Of a stretch of DNA of 64,000 nt, positions 1 to 14,700 are shown one piece after another. The notes beneath the pieces were generated by a model that saw only the letters and a program-made list of their open reading frames with translations, was not told where the DNA came from and ran no database searches. Each line of letters begins with the position of its first letter. Position 1 is the first letter of the stretch. A program made the position numbers and the translations under genes. The DNA lies in contig JAWUZG010000071.1 of the NCBI GenBank assembly GCA_036785705.1, forward strand, positions 558,001-622,000. The letters are read 5' to 3'. This stretch comes from Acanthornis magna (Eukaryota > Chordata > Aves > Passeriformes > Acanthizidae).

Positions 1-1476
1 AATAATAAAATTAGAGATTCCATTTGTAAATTGTGGTTGTATATTCTGGGAAAGCATGCTGGAATTAGTATGAGCATTTATTGCATATAGACCATAAAAC
101 TAGCTGTGCTTTGCTATCACAGACAGTCTCATTAGCTAATCCACTGTCTACAGCATGACAGCAGTGGGGTCCATCAAATGTACTATAGAAGAGTTTTACT
201 GTTGTGCAGTCAGATCCTTTTTTTCCTCAAATCTGGCACCCCTATGCTTGTTCTGTCTTGGCAAGTGTGAAGTTGAAAGGAGCTCATTGCTGAGAATCTC
301 AGCAGCTACAGGACTGCACACAAATCTTTGAAATTTGGTGGAAGACAATAAATTAATCCAATAGGGTCTGAAAAGAAGGGTAGTTCCCGCACAAAACTGA
401 GGGGTGTCATCTTCAGGTGTAGGCATTGCCACAGGACACAGGTGATTGCAACAGGTCCAGGGGGACCAACAAGCAGAGCTCTGGGCAGGTAAAGGCACTG
501 CGAATGAGAAAGCCTTGGCTGAGCAGCTGAGCATCTCTCACTGCTGATCTATTGACTCGATGGCCACAGACCACAGCTCCGAGTGCCCAGCAGATACACA
601 TGGAGATACCCAAGGTTCTTCATCTAGATCTACTCCCCTCTGTAAAGACACAGTTTAGCTGCCTAAACAGAGAGACTGAATGACATCTGATGTGCCTTTA
701 TCTGTTCTCTCCTTCAGGGAGGTGAATTTTTTTAACTCCTGTGTCTTATGTGTATTTCACGTGGATAACAGCCTGAGTAAGAGAATCAAGCCCTAAGAGA
801 GCAAGAGAACCCTCCCCACTTTGGGGAAGGGGGAGACATTTATTTTAGGATTTTATTTCTGTGAATATTTCTACATTGCTCTGGCAAATGAGATCTATAG
901 AAGCAGGTGGACCTGTTTTTTTCAAGACAGTGGAAAAATTTGCGTTATAACATTTATTTTATCACTTTACTATAATTTTATTTAGTTTCTATACCTCTAA
1001 AGCATCTTCAGCATTTGCTTCTACTATTTCGTTTGTTTTGTTTTCAATTCCTAAATAGCTACTGTGGGTTTTTGTACAGCAGCACAGAAACTGCCAGGTT
1101 TGCAGTATCCCACATCTCTGCAGCACAGAACAGTGGTTTTCTTTCAGACATTTATATTCCCATTTGCCCAGGGCCAGCCACTTTATGCTTAATGAAAACA
1201 TATTGTTCAAAAATGGGTGGCTAAAATTTCTGGGGTTTTTTACAAATTCACTATTAAAAATGGTTGGATAAAATCCAGAAACATTCCAGAGAGGAGATAA
1301 GGACCTTACTGCTGTGTGCCCCAGCCTGCAGAGAGCATGTCCTAGAGGGCCTGGGTCCAGGGCCAGACACTAAACATTCAGCAGATGGAGTTTTTTATTG
1401 CATTTTCTTTTTAATTCTTTCTTATTTCCCTCAGAACTTGTTAAATTCATACAGATTTAGTTAGACAGAGGAATTC

Positions 1477-1491
1477 TTTTTTTTTTTTTTT
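1477..1491 (+). repeat. Poly(T) tract, 15 bases
   Basis: An uninterrupted run of 15 T. It could be the reverse-strand A-tail of an old retrocopy, but no recognisable body lies next to it. It is most simply a homopolymer. Confidence 0.8.
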
Positions 1492-2783
1492 AATTTATAG
1501 TCACCTGTTCCTACTCTAGCAACTTCTGCTTACATTCTGTGACATCCTCACATTGTGAGATTCACAAATATATACAACATTATACAGGAAAATGAGGGTT
1601 CCAAACCTGTATTTAATGATATTTTCCTATTTGTTTTCATGTGGTCTGCAAGCCAATATTTCTGTGTCTGGAAATTAGGACTCTGAGACAGAAATGTCAC
1701 GCTCATAGTCCTGTATTTTTTGAATTTTTTCTTCCCTTAATTGTAAATCCTTTACCCCCCCTGAAAGTAACATTTTCCAGAAGTAGAAAACTAGTCATCC
1801 TAGTACTTAACAAACAGAAAAAAATCTCCAGATGCTACTGTCATGCAAAGGAATAAGTTAATTTTGCACTAAGTATTTTTTTAAAAAAGTGTCAAAACTG
1901 AGCCAATACTTCACAATAAGCTTCTGCTGCTTCAGACTCTGAACTTCAACACAAAAATGCAGCCATTGTAACTGCTAGAGGGTGATAGGTTCTAAACAAT
2001 ATTATTTTCTTACTGTTGTTAAACTGATAGTGGATTACTTTCATCTAAAATACACAAGGAGTCAATTTTTGTTAAGTGCTTTTTTGATATATAGAAAACA
2101 AGAGATGAAGACAAAGACATAGAAGTAAGAGAATTTATTTGTAAAGCTGTATCTGTTTTAAGAATATCAAAATCTGGGAGGATTCTGGCTGTGAAGAAGA
2201 TGACTGGAGTGTACTTGCTCTAAATTCTTGCATTTACAATTGATGACATTCCTGTGAGAAAATATATTGGAAAAGGAATATATCAATTCCACTGGACTAT
2301 CAAGGAAGATTTTTAAATCTTCTGCTTTTGCCACAACTTTGAAGGCTGAAGTTAAGATACCCTAAGCTGCTTTAATCTGTCAGACTCCTGCAGCTTGAGA
2401 ATTTATGAATCTCCAGTGAGGTATTTTTGAAAAATTCAGTTCCAATTTTTCTGGAATGAAATGTTTTAAGATGTTTCTCCAAAGGAAATATTACATAACT
2501 ATATTGTGAATGCATAGATAGACCTACCTCTTCCCCTGCTAAACCACTTGGGTTTGACAGTAAAATCTCCCTTCACATGGGAAGTTCTTAAACAGGTCTT
2601 GCATCTTCCCTAACACACACATTTTGATGCTGGAGAAATTCCCCATTTAACTATGAACTATGTGTCCTTTCAGAATCAAAACTCTGAAAACATGATGGGT
2701 ACTTGAACTTGCCCTTGTCTACAGTCAGGGTTTCAGGTGATCTGATATTTAAGAAAACAAATATTTCCCTTATTGTCCGCTTC

Positions 2784-2835
2784 CACCCACCCCCACCCCA
2801 AAAAAACCCAAACAAAACAAAAAAACCCCAAAAGT
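2784..2835 (+). repeat. A/C-rich low-complexity tract
   Basis: Runs of A alternate with short runs of C (CCACCCCA, then AAACCCAAAC, then AAACCCC). A second A-rich stretch follows, ending in a run of 13 A at 2887-2899. The pattern recurs at about 48.35 kb and 56.1 kb, and as its G/T complement at 25.6 kb. Confidence 0.75.
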
Positions 2836-4739
2836 AATAATAATAAGAAAAGATAGTAAGAAAAAAGTTTTAAAAATTTAAAAATTAAAAAAAAAAAAAG
2901 AGATGGGGAATTTTAGCTTTGGGAATGAGGGACACAAAAGTGTTGAAAGGAAGCCTTAGTAAAGTCTTACTGGTTTGCTATATCTACCCCTTCTTCCACC
3001 TGATCATAATGACAGTATCTCTCTGAAAAGAAGGCAATTTTTCCATGTTGCTGATAAAAGACTTTTTCATGTAATTCATATTTTTTCCTCTCTAACCTTG
3101 CATCAATAGAAATTAAACAGGAATTCGGCTTATAAGTGATAAGAAACTCACATTAACATTATGTGGTTAAATAGTTCAATCTAAACTGAAGGAAAATATT
3201 ATTGTAAGTGAATTAATTTTTTGATATTCAGAAGTGGAATTTTAGTCAGTGCCACCTTTTATTTTGACTTTAGGTACAGGAGGAACAAAAGATAGAGGCA
3301 CGAACCTCTTGTTTACACAGTGGGAGAGGAAGGGAAGCAAGAGGAACACCTGTAGAGAATGAAGCACTGCAAAGAAATGACTCTCCAGCATCAGTTCCTA
3401 CATCCTTTCACTAAATAAAACATGGAACCAGTGAGCAGTAACCCTGACCCACCTGGATATGTTAAACATTCACCTCCGTGCCAGCAGCCAGTGCAAAACC
3501 AAGGCACCATTTCCATGCTCAATTTGTAACTTCACTCCCATAATGCCTTTACACATCCGTTTGCAGAGGGGCACAGCCCCAGAGAGAAGTAGCAGTTACA
3601 TTGCCTGAGCTCAAGTCAAATGCTTTCATCTATCAGCCCTTAACACTCTGTTCTGCTTTTCTTGTTATTGAGGAAACCCAAAGGTATAGTATTTTTGGTT
3701 TAACAAGACTGGACCACACCTGCCCACCCAAGCTAAACATACGCTAAAGAAAAAACAACGTTTTGTTCAAATCTTTAGATTTAAAATGTAAATTATAGCA
3801 TTAGGTCATTGGCCAGTTTTATGGGTGAATAAGTGATGTTTATAAAGATTTTATTACCCAGTAATGTCTTCATTCAAAGCATGAACAATTACTAGATAAT
3901 TATTTCCACATTTAATTACTCCTGGGGAATTCTAGTCACTGGCAGACAGAAAAGTCTGTATGAAAATCATTGATCCTCTGGGCTGACTTTCCTACATCTA
4001 AAGTTGGTGATTAGGAGACACTTTGTTAAGCATCCAGAATTTCTATCATAAAGCTGTTAGTTCCTTTCTCTCTCATCTTTCATGCTTTACTGCTTATCTT
4101 CTATGAATTATGTCTGAAATTTTCGAAGACGTCTAGTGTTTAGATCAGCAGGATTTAACTTGTAGGCTTCCTGAATGTTTCTATAGAATTCAATTCATCT
4201 GCACAAGATGGAGAATGTCAACGAGTGTGCTTTTCTATATACTTCATTCCAGAACTTTTACGTACACAAAACCTGGGAGACTAACGCATAGAGTGTCATG
4301 CAGAATTCGATTGTTCTTATGTGAAAATCACTGTTTGTGAGTTTTGTGAAATGAGAATGCATGTTTTCACATATCTGTGGTTTTTTAAACTGAAGAATAA
4401 AATTGAATTGTGACCCTTTCTGAGGAAAAAAAAGGCATGCTCTCCTGGGGTTTCTTAAAAATATAGGCTAAGAGCTTTTTGTTTCTTTTTTTCTTCTTGG
4501 CAGCAGTTGTCCTTCTGCTAGCCAGTGGGCCTTTAGGGCAAGGATCTTTGAACCACAGCTGATCTGAGCAATAAACTAACTTTTGAACCTTAGGAAGAAG
4601 CGCATGCTGAAGGAAACCTAACAAAATATTCACATTAATTCTAGCATTATGGAGTAGAGCAGTATATAGAGGCATCAATCTACAAGAGTGATACATTATT
4701 CTATATAATGTACCTGAGTAAAATGTGGAATAGAATATT

Positions 4740-4757
4740 AAAAAAAAAAAAAAAAAA
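4740..4757 (+). repeat. Poly(A) tract, 18 bases
   Basis: An uninterrupted run of 18 A followed by GGAAAAAC. It lies inside a chance minus-strand open frame and creates a run of phenylalanine codons there. No retroelement body is recognisable beside it. Confidence 0.85.
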
Positions 4758-7700
4758 GGAAAAACAGCAACTCCCCCTTCAACTTTCAGAGTTAACAGGC
4801 AGCAGAGAAAATAGATGTAAATACCTTTATTGATTACATTTATGGGCTGAGAACAGAGCCATGGAAAGATTGAACCATTTGATATCACAGAGGTGGGACT
4901 GAGCCCTGATCTCTTGGATGCCACCTGGAAATTAAAACATCTAGCTTCCAGAAACTACTGTGACTTAAAATGCAAAATCTTGTCACGGATGTCTTATTTA
5001 TAATTAAGCTACACTTATAAGGGTTCAGTTATAAAAGAACTGCTTGGTTTAAATAGGAGAAAACCCATTCCTTGACCAAAAATGTGTTCGTTCTCCTTGA
5101 GCACCTTCAGCTTTTAAGGACAGGCACCCATGACACAGATCCTCAACTTACTGAATACGGTTGCATGTAGAAAAAGCGCATATTGCCTATGTCTTAGATC
5201 TTCTGATGTGAGGAGGAATTTTATCACTGTTTTATGGAATATCTGAAGTTCACCATATTGTGGTTCCTGAAGTCCCTGCTAGGCAGAATAGATATTTATC
5301 ATGGTGCAGAACAATTTGCTGGTCTGAACTTTAAGAGAGGACAGAATACTGAGTTTTTTACAAATTGGGGGGGTTATAAAAAAATGAATTAAGTAACACA
5401 AAACTCAGAAAAATACATAGCACAAGATTTAGTGATAGAAACATTATTACTAATGAATTTTTTAATGTAAAATCCTGAAATTAGTTTGGATAAAAACCTA
5501 AAACCAAATGGATGTGGACTGTCATACAGTTAAAGAAAATATGGTTTAGTCCAGTTCTGATTTAAAAAAATGCAAAACAGTTAGCAGCTTTTTCCAGATT
5601 TGTCTCAAAAGATACATTAAAATTACTTCCAAAATAGCAAATATTAGCCCAGATCATGCATCATGAGGCTAGGAAAAAAAAATATGAAATGTCTGTTACT
5701 GTCAGTTTCTTCTCATATATAAAGGTGGCATTTTATGGTTACTATATATCTAATAAAAATGCATATATTTGTAAGCAGATGTTTTTAAAATATTTATCAC
5801 TTAAAGATTGTGTTCTTCTCTACTGCTGTCCATAATAGGCAACTTCAGCAACTGAAGTTCCTAGTTTCCCTTCAAGGATATTGTGATATTAAATGAGTAG
5901 CACAATATTAAATTATTTGTAAATAACAAAACTCGATCAACATAATTTTACTTACATTTTGCAAGAGAACATTGGATCTACTTTCGCAAAAAATTGCAGC
6001 TGCTGTATCAATTCTCATTTTCTTTCCAGACAGCTGAAAGTGGAAATGCCTTAAAAATTCACTTTCCATTGTACAGCATCTTTTTCAGTAATCTCTGTTA
6101 CTAAGGATAAAACGGTTGTGCACTAATGGATAGATGTTGTAGGAGTTACTAAATGATTGTGTGTTTGAGACACTTGAAAGGCCAAACCTCTTGGAATTAA
6201 CTTCAGCTATTGATAAGATGAGATATGAACTTGGTTCACACACTGAATCAATTATACTAAGATGATAACTGGCAAGAGTTGAATAAGTCTTAATTCTTTA
6301 CCTTACCTAGTAAGGCTTATATAAGACTTTGGGGAATAGCTGCAGACTATGTTAAAAGTCTCAACTGAAATATTTGTCAGGATTTCCTCTGAGAAGCTTG
6401 GAGGACAAAACTGTCTGTCTTTCCCACAAGGTCTTCAACTGTAATATCTTCCAAATACCTTTTTCCATTACATGAATTTTGTACCTCGACATTGGTGCCT
6501 CAACATTTATTATATTTGGCTCTTTTGCAAACCACCTCTTTCCTATTTAAAAAGTCTCACAGTTATCGTTTACACCTACATCCCTTCTGCAGCATGGAAG
6601 AGAGCAACTCTTTCTCCCCTGTGCATACTTTTATGCACCAAGCCTCTTTAAGTAGCAGAATCACTGAGGTCCTAGATGTTTTGGTTGGTCAAGAGTGGAA
6701 GTAACAAAGTGTATATAAACTCAAATACAAGTTACTACTTATCAGGATGTAAAAGAATCTCATGTCAATCAGAATTAGAAAATAATATTTCTGACATGGG
6801 AAAGGTTCAGACCACTGAAGAACTCAGAAGCAACTTCGAATCCACGCTGGGCCATTATTACATTAAGTGTACAGATTCTTAAAGTTAAGTACAAACAGTG
6901 CTAGAACAACTCAATGCATTTTGAAATGCGAGGTTATATATTGTTTAAGTATAAAAGTCAAAAGGACAAAGTTAACATGACATAAGAGAAAGAATGAAGG
7001 TGCAGACTAGGCTATACTGGCAAGAATTACTAGAGAAGGAATCAAAATAAATGAGTCTGTACAATACATTAGAAAAGACCCCGCAATTTCCACTGAGGAT
7101 AAAATAAGAAGGCACAACAGGAAATCTGGAAACTAGGAAAAGACATCTTACTTTAATATTTATGTTTGTATGGCAATAAAATTGCTGATATATATTCTGG
7201 TGTTTTCATTTGGATTCAGGATTCTTCTTTATGTTGGATTCAGACAAGTGTCAAGTATTTTAGTGACAAGAAATCAAAACATAGGAAATGCTACATAGTA
7301 TAAAACCAGAGCTGAATACTGCTTTATTTTCTAGTTGTTTAAGTTCGATAATTATTTCAGAAATTCTGCTATTACAGGGTAAAATTGTCTGCAACCTGGC
7401 ATGTTCTAGAGAAACTTTTTATTAGGTGTGTAACTCTGGGTTCTGAATACAATCTTGTGTTAAAGTAAAATTTCTAAATAATTTAGCTTTAACCCAAATC
7501 CAAGGGGTTTCTCTTTCTAACTGTGTTTCCCATAAAGTAACTATTTAAAACGTTCTGATTCCTTTCTAATGTAGCTGGACACACTAAAAAACCTGTTGTT
7601 TCATTCCATTAAAAATATTTAAGGAGGTCCTTGCCTCAAATTGGTCTCTTGTTGTTCACTTATGAGTGTTAGAAATAATGAAATATAGAAATAGAACGGA

Positions 7701-10700
7701 AATAACTAGTATGCAAAATTAATTTTACTTGCAGGTGTACATTTATGAGCTTCTTACAAAGTAATGCCTAAAGAAAGCTCTCGAGGAACAAGGCAGTAAT
7801 GATCTTTCACGACGTGTTTGCATTGCAGAGCCAGAAAATGCCACAAACTACTTTCCTCCATTTACTGCCCTCAGGGGTAGAAGAAAAACCCAAATATTTT
7901 CTGGGGGATAGAAGAGATATTCCTTTTCTCTCCATCATGTCCAGTAGCCACATGAAGCTAGAACATCTGAGAAGGTGTGGTCCTGTGCAGTTAAGAAAAA
8001 AAGACTAAATTAAATTCAAGTCCCTCCTGCAAAGAAAAAAGGAAAGGCTGCAGAAGGCAGTACCAACAGCGGGCAGCAAGATGCTCAGTGAGATGCCTCA
8101 TACATCCAGAAGCCAGAAACCTTAATGCTAAACACAATGAAATATCAGCAATGTCCTCACTGTTGAACACAGATGTTCTGACACATAGCCCATGTTAGCA
8201 AAACTCTTCTGATTTGAAATGTGAAACCTCTGGTCTGTGATAAGGGGACAGGCAGCTATGGTTAGGTTTAAAAAGTTTTGTGTAAATATCCTGTGTTCTG
8301 CAGAGCAACTGCTAATCCATTTAAACGGTACTTTGTCAGATCTTTTAAAACAAATCTCCTTCTGGATAACTTGTAGTAAAGAAGACGAGGTGAATATTTT
8401 CATTGCTGTGAGTCTCCCAAAATAATTCCAATCTACTTTTGATGAACAGAAGACCAGATCATTACTTAATTAGTCTGTACAGCTGCATCTCACTACCTAT
8501 TTTGAAACTTAATTCCAACACTGGTTTCCCTTTCTGCAGAATTCCAGGTCTTCAGGTTCTCCTGATGAGCCACACTTGAAATTTCAAAACAGTGAGGGCT
8601 TTTGCTTATTATTTTCTCTTTGGGGTGGGATTTTTAGCTGGTTTTCTTTTTTTTCATTTTTGATTTGGCTTTTGGTTTTCTAGTCACTCGCATTGGCACA
8701 TGTCATGTTGGCAGCATAGGCATCTATACTCCAGCACGTTTAGTTATTTATTTCTTCCTTTCCAGGTCAGTAACTCAGCAATCAGTTTGGAGCTGGTCTA
8801 TGGTATTAGCTCTGCAGGCTTAGAGGAATTGATCAGTGAAGAGCTATGACTGTTCACCTCCCAACTTACCCATTCATAACTAATTTCTAAATGTCTCTTA
8901 AGAATTCAGTTTCCTCATTACCTTAAGGATAAATCCTCGGGGATATGCCATGTCACGTTTCTCTTCATCAGGAAGATTTCCCTTTCTATCAAGGTGAAAT
9001 GTGACCTGTTGTCAAATAATTTTTTTTTAAATTTCTTTCTCAGATGAGAACTGTTGCCAGGAACATGGTTATCTCAGCAGAAATGGCTTTTGCTATAAAT
9101 GTTATGTCTGATTACTGACCACAGAAGTCTTGCATTGTGACAGGTAACAATGGTGACCCTTGTACTTGATCTGATGTCAGCTACATCTCTGCTGATGAGA
9201 GTGAGAGAGGGCTGACAATAGTAATGTATAAATCACTATTATAATATGATGAGTAGAAAATACTGTTTAGAAAAGTTTCAACTTTGGTATGAATCCTAGC
9301 CAGTGCTCTAAACTTAATGCCTTGTTCTGCCAACTCTTTTGTGCCACATCAATGTTTCAATTTTGCCCTTAATTTCCATGAAATATTTGGTTATTTATTG
9401 CTTAATCACTCTCTATTTGGGTGTCAGATTAAGATAAACAAAAACTAAGACAAGTAATCAGGCACCATATATTTATTGTTTGTGGAACAGAAATAGGCTA
9501 TGAAGGACTATGCCATTTGGTCTTGCTTGGGTTCTCTGCTTTCTCAAGGGCCATCACAGATGGGGGGGTGAGCATGCATATTGACTCTTGAGCTACGGAT
9601 GCCTCATGCAACACAAAGGCCCTTTGCCCTGAAAAAGATGCTGCTCCCAATTTTTATAGATGCTTTTGAAGCAAATGTGATCATACGTAGGTTTGTATTA
9701 ATGGATTATTTACATTGATGCTATTCAAAATAATTTACCTGAGACAGGCATGTAAGAATATGTGCTCTTTATTTGTTGACTTGCAAGCAATTGCACATCA
9801 TGACATAGCATAGATCATAGATCAGATATCAGAGAACAGGAAGGAGCTATATAAATAAAGTACATTTTGGGAAAAAGTACATCTTGGGTAAAAGCCTGGT
9901 TTTCATTAGAAATAGCCTCTAGTATGTCTTGGTACTTGGCATGGAATAACTCTTGCCCATATTTAATTCTGTTTCCCTTCAAAACATGGTTGGCCATATC
10001 GAAACTGCCCACTGAGAATAGTTCCTGGCCTGTGCTGAGTCCTAAATCATGCCTGGAACTTGTTGGTTATGGCTGTGACTGTTCTGAAGACCAGTCCAGC
10101 AATTCAGTGGCATGGATGATGGAGTTTCAGGGTCAGGGAGCAGTGTTTGGGAACATTCTTTTCACTGGTAAAGATGTTGTCCTGAGAATTGCCCCTGAGC
10201 TGCAACATTATCTAAAACACCTTCAAAACTAGAGAAAGAGATACCCTCTTCATGGTTTGTATACCAAGTACGTATTTCTGTGAAAACTTTTTACAGAAAG
10301 AGAAAAGAGAGAACTATTTTTATTTCAGTTAATGGGAAATACCAGGAAGAATATGGTGAGATGATACAGAGAATTTTGTTCTTATTTTAGGAAAACCCAA
10401 ACCAGAAATGCATGTACTAATCTGATAATTTGGGGGTTTATGTAGCTTTTTTTGTGGCATCAAAAATTTTAACTCTTATTCAGCAAGAAAAGTAAGACAA
10501 CAGCTCCCAGCAGAGCGAACAGAGAACACAGCAGTAAATAAATATAAAAATAAAAGTCTGAACTTGTCAACACCATATTTATATAATTTTCTTCTAGCAA
10601 AATTAAGGATTTAATGTCTGTGAAATGTCAATGATACAAATCTGAAGTTAAAAGGCTGGTTTGCAGAGGTAGTGGTCATCTGCCTTACTCTGAAGATAAA

Positions 10701-11612
10701 ATACCAGGAATATTTTAAAATCAAAAGTTTTGGACTGGCAGGAGGTTTTAGGAATTTTATCTGTATGCATGCACTTAGGAGGTGCTATGGTGTCCTGGAT
10801 GGAACACTAAACACCCAAGAAATCCACATTTGCACGTGCTCAATAAAAAAGGTTGTGTTTCCATATCAGGCCACTCAATGGAGAACAGTTCAAGGCAAGC
10901 CAGGAGCATAACAGTGATTAACAACTCCTTTTTTGTTGTTTAACTATAATGTATCAGGCAAAAGAAGCAGCTAAGACACTCCTAGACTTTACAAGACTTC
11001 TGGATTCTGGGAAAATAAAAGATTCACAGCTTCAGTGAGTTTCTTTGAACAGTGCACTTTGCCCAGTTGGGAAAATCCAGGCTGAATCTGCGCCTTCAAT
11101 GACCCTGCCTACTCATGGACTGATGCCAAATTAAGCAATGGACAATGGCTTCAGGTAGGATGTCTGAGCTACTGGAGGTAGAATGAAAAGAAAAAACGTT
11201 GACACACGTGTGAATCAAAGCTATAATTACGTCATGTATCCGAATCCAAGAAATTTCACAGCAGCTCTTCAAAGAAGTTCTGTCAGATGTCATACATCAT
11301 TGAGATAGTAAACCTGCAAAAAGACAGTGTGGATTACATTTCTTGGATGTGAAAGCCCAAGGCAGTCTCCTCCCAGGGATGTACCAATGGGATTTTAAAT
11401 TACATAGAACTTCTAAGCCAATACAAATACAGGATGAGCATTTGTGTAGTGCCTATAAAGCATTTGAGAAGCAAAAAAAAAAATAAATTAAACAGATAAC
11501 AAACGTGAAAAATCAAACACATTAAAAGCTATAGACAACAGAGACTCCAAAATTTGTTGTGAAACTCTGTTGATGAAGGATGAAAAAGATCAAGATGAAT
11601 AAATTAAAAAGG

Positions 11613-11716
11613 CTATAAACTATATCCCACTAAAAATAAAATTAAAGTCAAGAACATATTTATGCTATAAACTATATCCCACTAAAAATAAAATTAAAGT
11701 CAAGAACATATTTATG
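11613..11716 (+). repeat. Perfect tandem duplication, 2 x 52 bp
   Basis: Bases 11613-11664 and 11665-11716 are identical by eye over all 52 positions. Each copy starts CTATAAACTATATCCCAC and ends AGAACATATTTATG, with no spacer. The lack of differences in neutral-looking AT-rich DNA suggests a recent duplication in this lineage, or an assembly artefact. Confidence 0.95.
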
Positions 11717-14700
11717 TCGTATTGATAAAGGGAGATTTAAATGTGATCAAGGAAAGACTTCTTTATTTTAAAGAGGAAAGGCAATAAATCAAGCTTGATA
11801 TGTAAGAAAAACAAAGAAAAAAATGTAATGAAATGATTTGTTTTTAGAAAAAATGCAAACAAATGAACTTGCTGGTAATTTAGTTTGCCATTTTTCAGTA
11901 ACATGGTTGAATATATAGTCAATAAGAGCACTTGAAGATCATCTCATTGAAAGGAGCACTGCTGTTTGTCAAAAAGCATTCTGAACCTCGGCTGATCTGT
12001 ATAAAGAACAGTCTCCAGCCTCTGGGGTTCCATAAGACCCATCTGCACCCTCTCAGGCATGGAGACAGGCTCTGAAAGCTGCAAAATCAGGGCCTGCAGC
12101 ATTACTTCACAAAAAGATGGGTAACAAATAGAATTTCAAGTTGCAGTTTGTGCCTGTAATAAATGTCCTATAGAAAAAGTCCTGCTTCTTTCACCAATCA
12201 CAACACCAAACTTTGGTGGCGGTGTTCTCTGTCAGGTTCTGCCCTACTCCACTCCACCTCAGTGGCAGCACAGCCTTTGCTGATGTGTTACAGCTTTGAG
12301 AGATCACCTCTCCATTTTAATTTGAGGTGACAGCCACCACAAAGCTCACTTTGGATGTTTTTATTCTCCACCCTGACCAAATACCTAAGAGGATTGGAGA
12401 CCTACAGATCCCTCTGCAGCCAGTATGAGACCCTTCTCCCTACTTCCATTCCTTCAAATCTCTCCTTGGCCTAGTAGAAAAGGAGTACATGCCATACCTT
12501 CTACAAATAGGCCTTTAATCTTTATTCAATTGTTGCCATGTTGAGAAAATAAAAATAAGATTTTACATGGTCTGAAATGTTTAAAAACCCCATAAAACCC
12601 CTAACACTTTTATTCTAGAAACAAAGTAGGTAAGGGAAAACAGAGAGACAAAATGGAGCATATAAAATGGACACTCAGTATTTAAAAGACACACAATACA
12701 GTCTTACAATTTCAAAATTTTGGAATTTGGATGTTTTGCATTAGAAAACTTACGGCTTTACATTTACTTAGCATTTTATATTTACTTTTAGAAAGAAACT
12801 GCTCCATGTCAGGAATTCAGTCTTCAGGAAGAGGCATTAAGATTGTGTAAACAGTCAGATACACAGATTATTCTGTGCCCATACAGAATGCAAAACACAT
12901 TACAGACTTAATCCTAACTGAGTCTTTAGACATTAGGATGATTCCAGATAATTGGAAAAATACGAAGAACAGTGACAAAAAAATCCTGATAAAATCTTTA
13001 AGGATGTGACAAGTTACACTAGTTACAGCATGAGCAATCTCAAGAACCATTGAATCACTTTGTTTTATTTCAGATTATACAGCCAGTCTCACTGTTTAGC
13101 ATCTCTGAACAGCTAAAGCATGACAAGGAGAATTCAGCACTCTTTGGTAAGAATGAAGGAGAGCTGAATTTACTGCAGGAGTATTTCCGAAGTAGACAGT
13201 CGTGTTCCTTTCCTTTTTGGGACCTGACTTGTCTTGCTGGGCATGTAGATATAAACAAACATCAGTATTTGAAGGAGTGAGGAAATAGCCAGCACAAGCC
13301 CATGTGATATCTAGGACCAAACACGAGAAGCTGTTGACACCTTTACTCCTCATAATGTATTTTCAGGATCAACACTTGCGTAACCCTGAAAATAACTGCG
13401 ACTGGCTTCAAGTGACAGTTCCTATGACAGACCCATGCAGAGCTTTTTTATGTCCTGCTGAGGCCCTCTCCTTTAAACTACATTGACTAAACCTTGTTTG
13501 CCAAGGGAAATTTATAGCACTCTCTTCCTTTCAGGTGTGAAAACTGCTCTTCAGTATTGTCTTAGTGTAAGGCACTGTGTTAGGTGAAATCTGTCCTGTT
13601 GTAGTGACTGGTTCCATAACCACAAAAATCACTGCAGATTTTAAGATCTGTTAGGCAGTGATTTGCAATGCTAGAAAGAGGGACACAATGTCATTTATGT
13701 GATGGAAATTTTGCCATGAAATGCTGTCTCAAAATGTGAGTCTGGAACATAACATCATGTTTCAATGTACAGAAATTTTATCTTCTGTCATTTTTAGTAT
13801 TTTTTAACCACGTGTAAAGGATCTCCATTGTGTAACTGGTACTTAAGAGGGGCATGGAAAGCACAGGAGTGGGAGGGATTTGGGGGTAAAGAGCTTTGCA
13901 GTGTATAACCACCATAACTGTCCCCCATCAGCCGTCCTGGCACCTCCTTGTTGTGTACTTCTGAGTTCAGGCTTTGCTCGTGTTGGTTTTTGTGGTGGCA
14001 GAGGGGTGCAGTCCATGCAGGACAGAGCAGGGCAAGGCACAAGCTCCGTCCTGGTCCCCAAAAGCAGCTCATGCCCCAGGCTGGGAGAGCTCTCACAGTG
14101 GCATGGAGATGCACCTCAAAGGTGAGAATGCAAATCTCAGAGTAAGCACAAATGACAAAAATCCTGTTATTTTATAAAAAAAGCAGTGACTAGCAGCACT
14201 ACCGACTGTACCAGCCCCAGCAGCAGCTGAACCCCAAGAGCAGGAAAACAACTCTTTTAATTCCTTTTCCTCAGCTGTCAAATTTCTGTAAAGTATGTTG
14301 TGTAGGTTGTAAGCTGTTGGTAATAGACATTGGTAGTAGATGGCACAACCATGTTTCTTTGCTAATGAAAATGTGGGTATGAAAATATATTTCTTACATT
14401 TTCCTGCTTTTTACAACAATGTAGCAATACTTGTATTTACACTTGTGGAGAGTAATTTTTTTTAAGAAAATCTTTCCTTAAGTGGTTATGCATGGAAAAT
14501 ATCAAATAGTAACATTAAAAAGCCAGATAAAGTGAGGATTAGGAGGCAGGATTAAAATTAAATAGCTACAAAAGCAGCAATGGCAACATATAAATGCTAT
14601 ATGCTAAATCACATGATCAGCTATATTCATCTGCATTTTATCTGTACAAAATCATACTAAGAGAAGATGATAACCTGAACTGAATATGTTCAGAAAACCT

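Larger units (their letters stand above)
1..11612. other. Gene-free AT-rich sequence
   Basis: I see no supported gene in this stretch. Open frames are short, overlap on both strands and match no family I recognise. The longest, at 4385-4924 on the minus strand, runs through an 18-base A tract that it translates as a phenylalanine run, so it is taken as chance. The stretch contains several homopolymers and an A/C-rich tract, listed separately. It could be intergenic or intronic. Confidence 0.6.

Noticed and set aside
4385..4924. 179-residue minus-strand open frame
   Set aside because: It spans an 18-base A tract, has no recognisable motif, and its codon make-up resembles AT-rich non-coding DNA.
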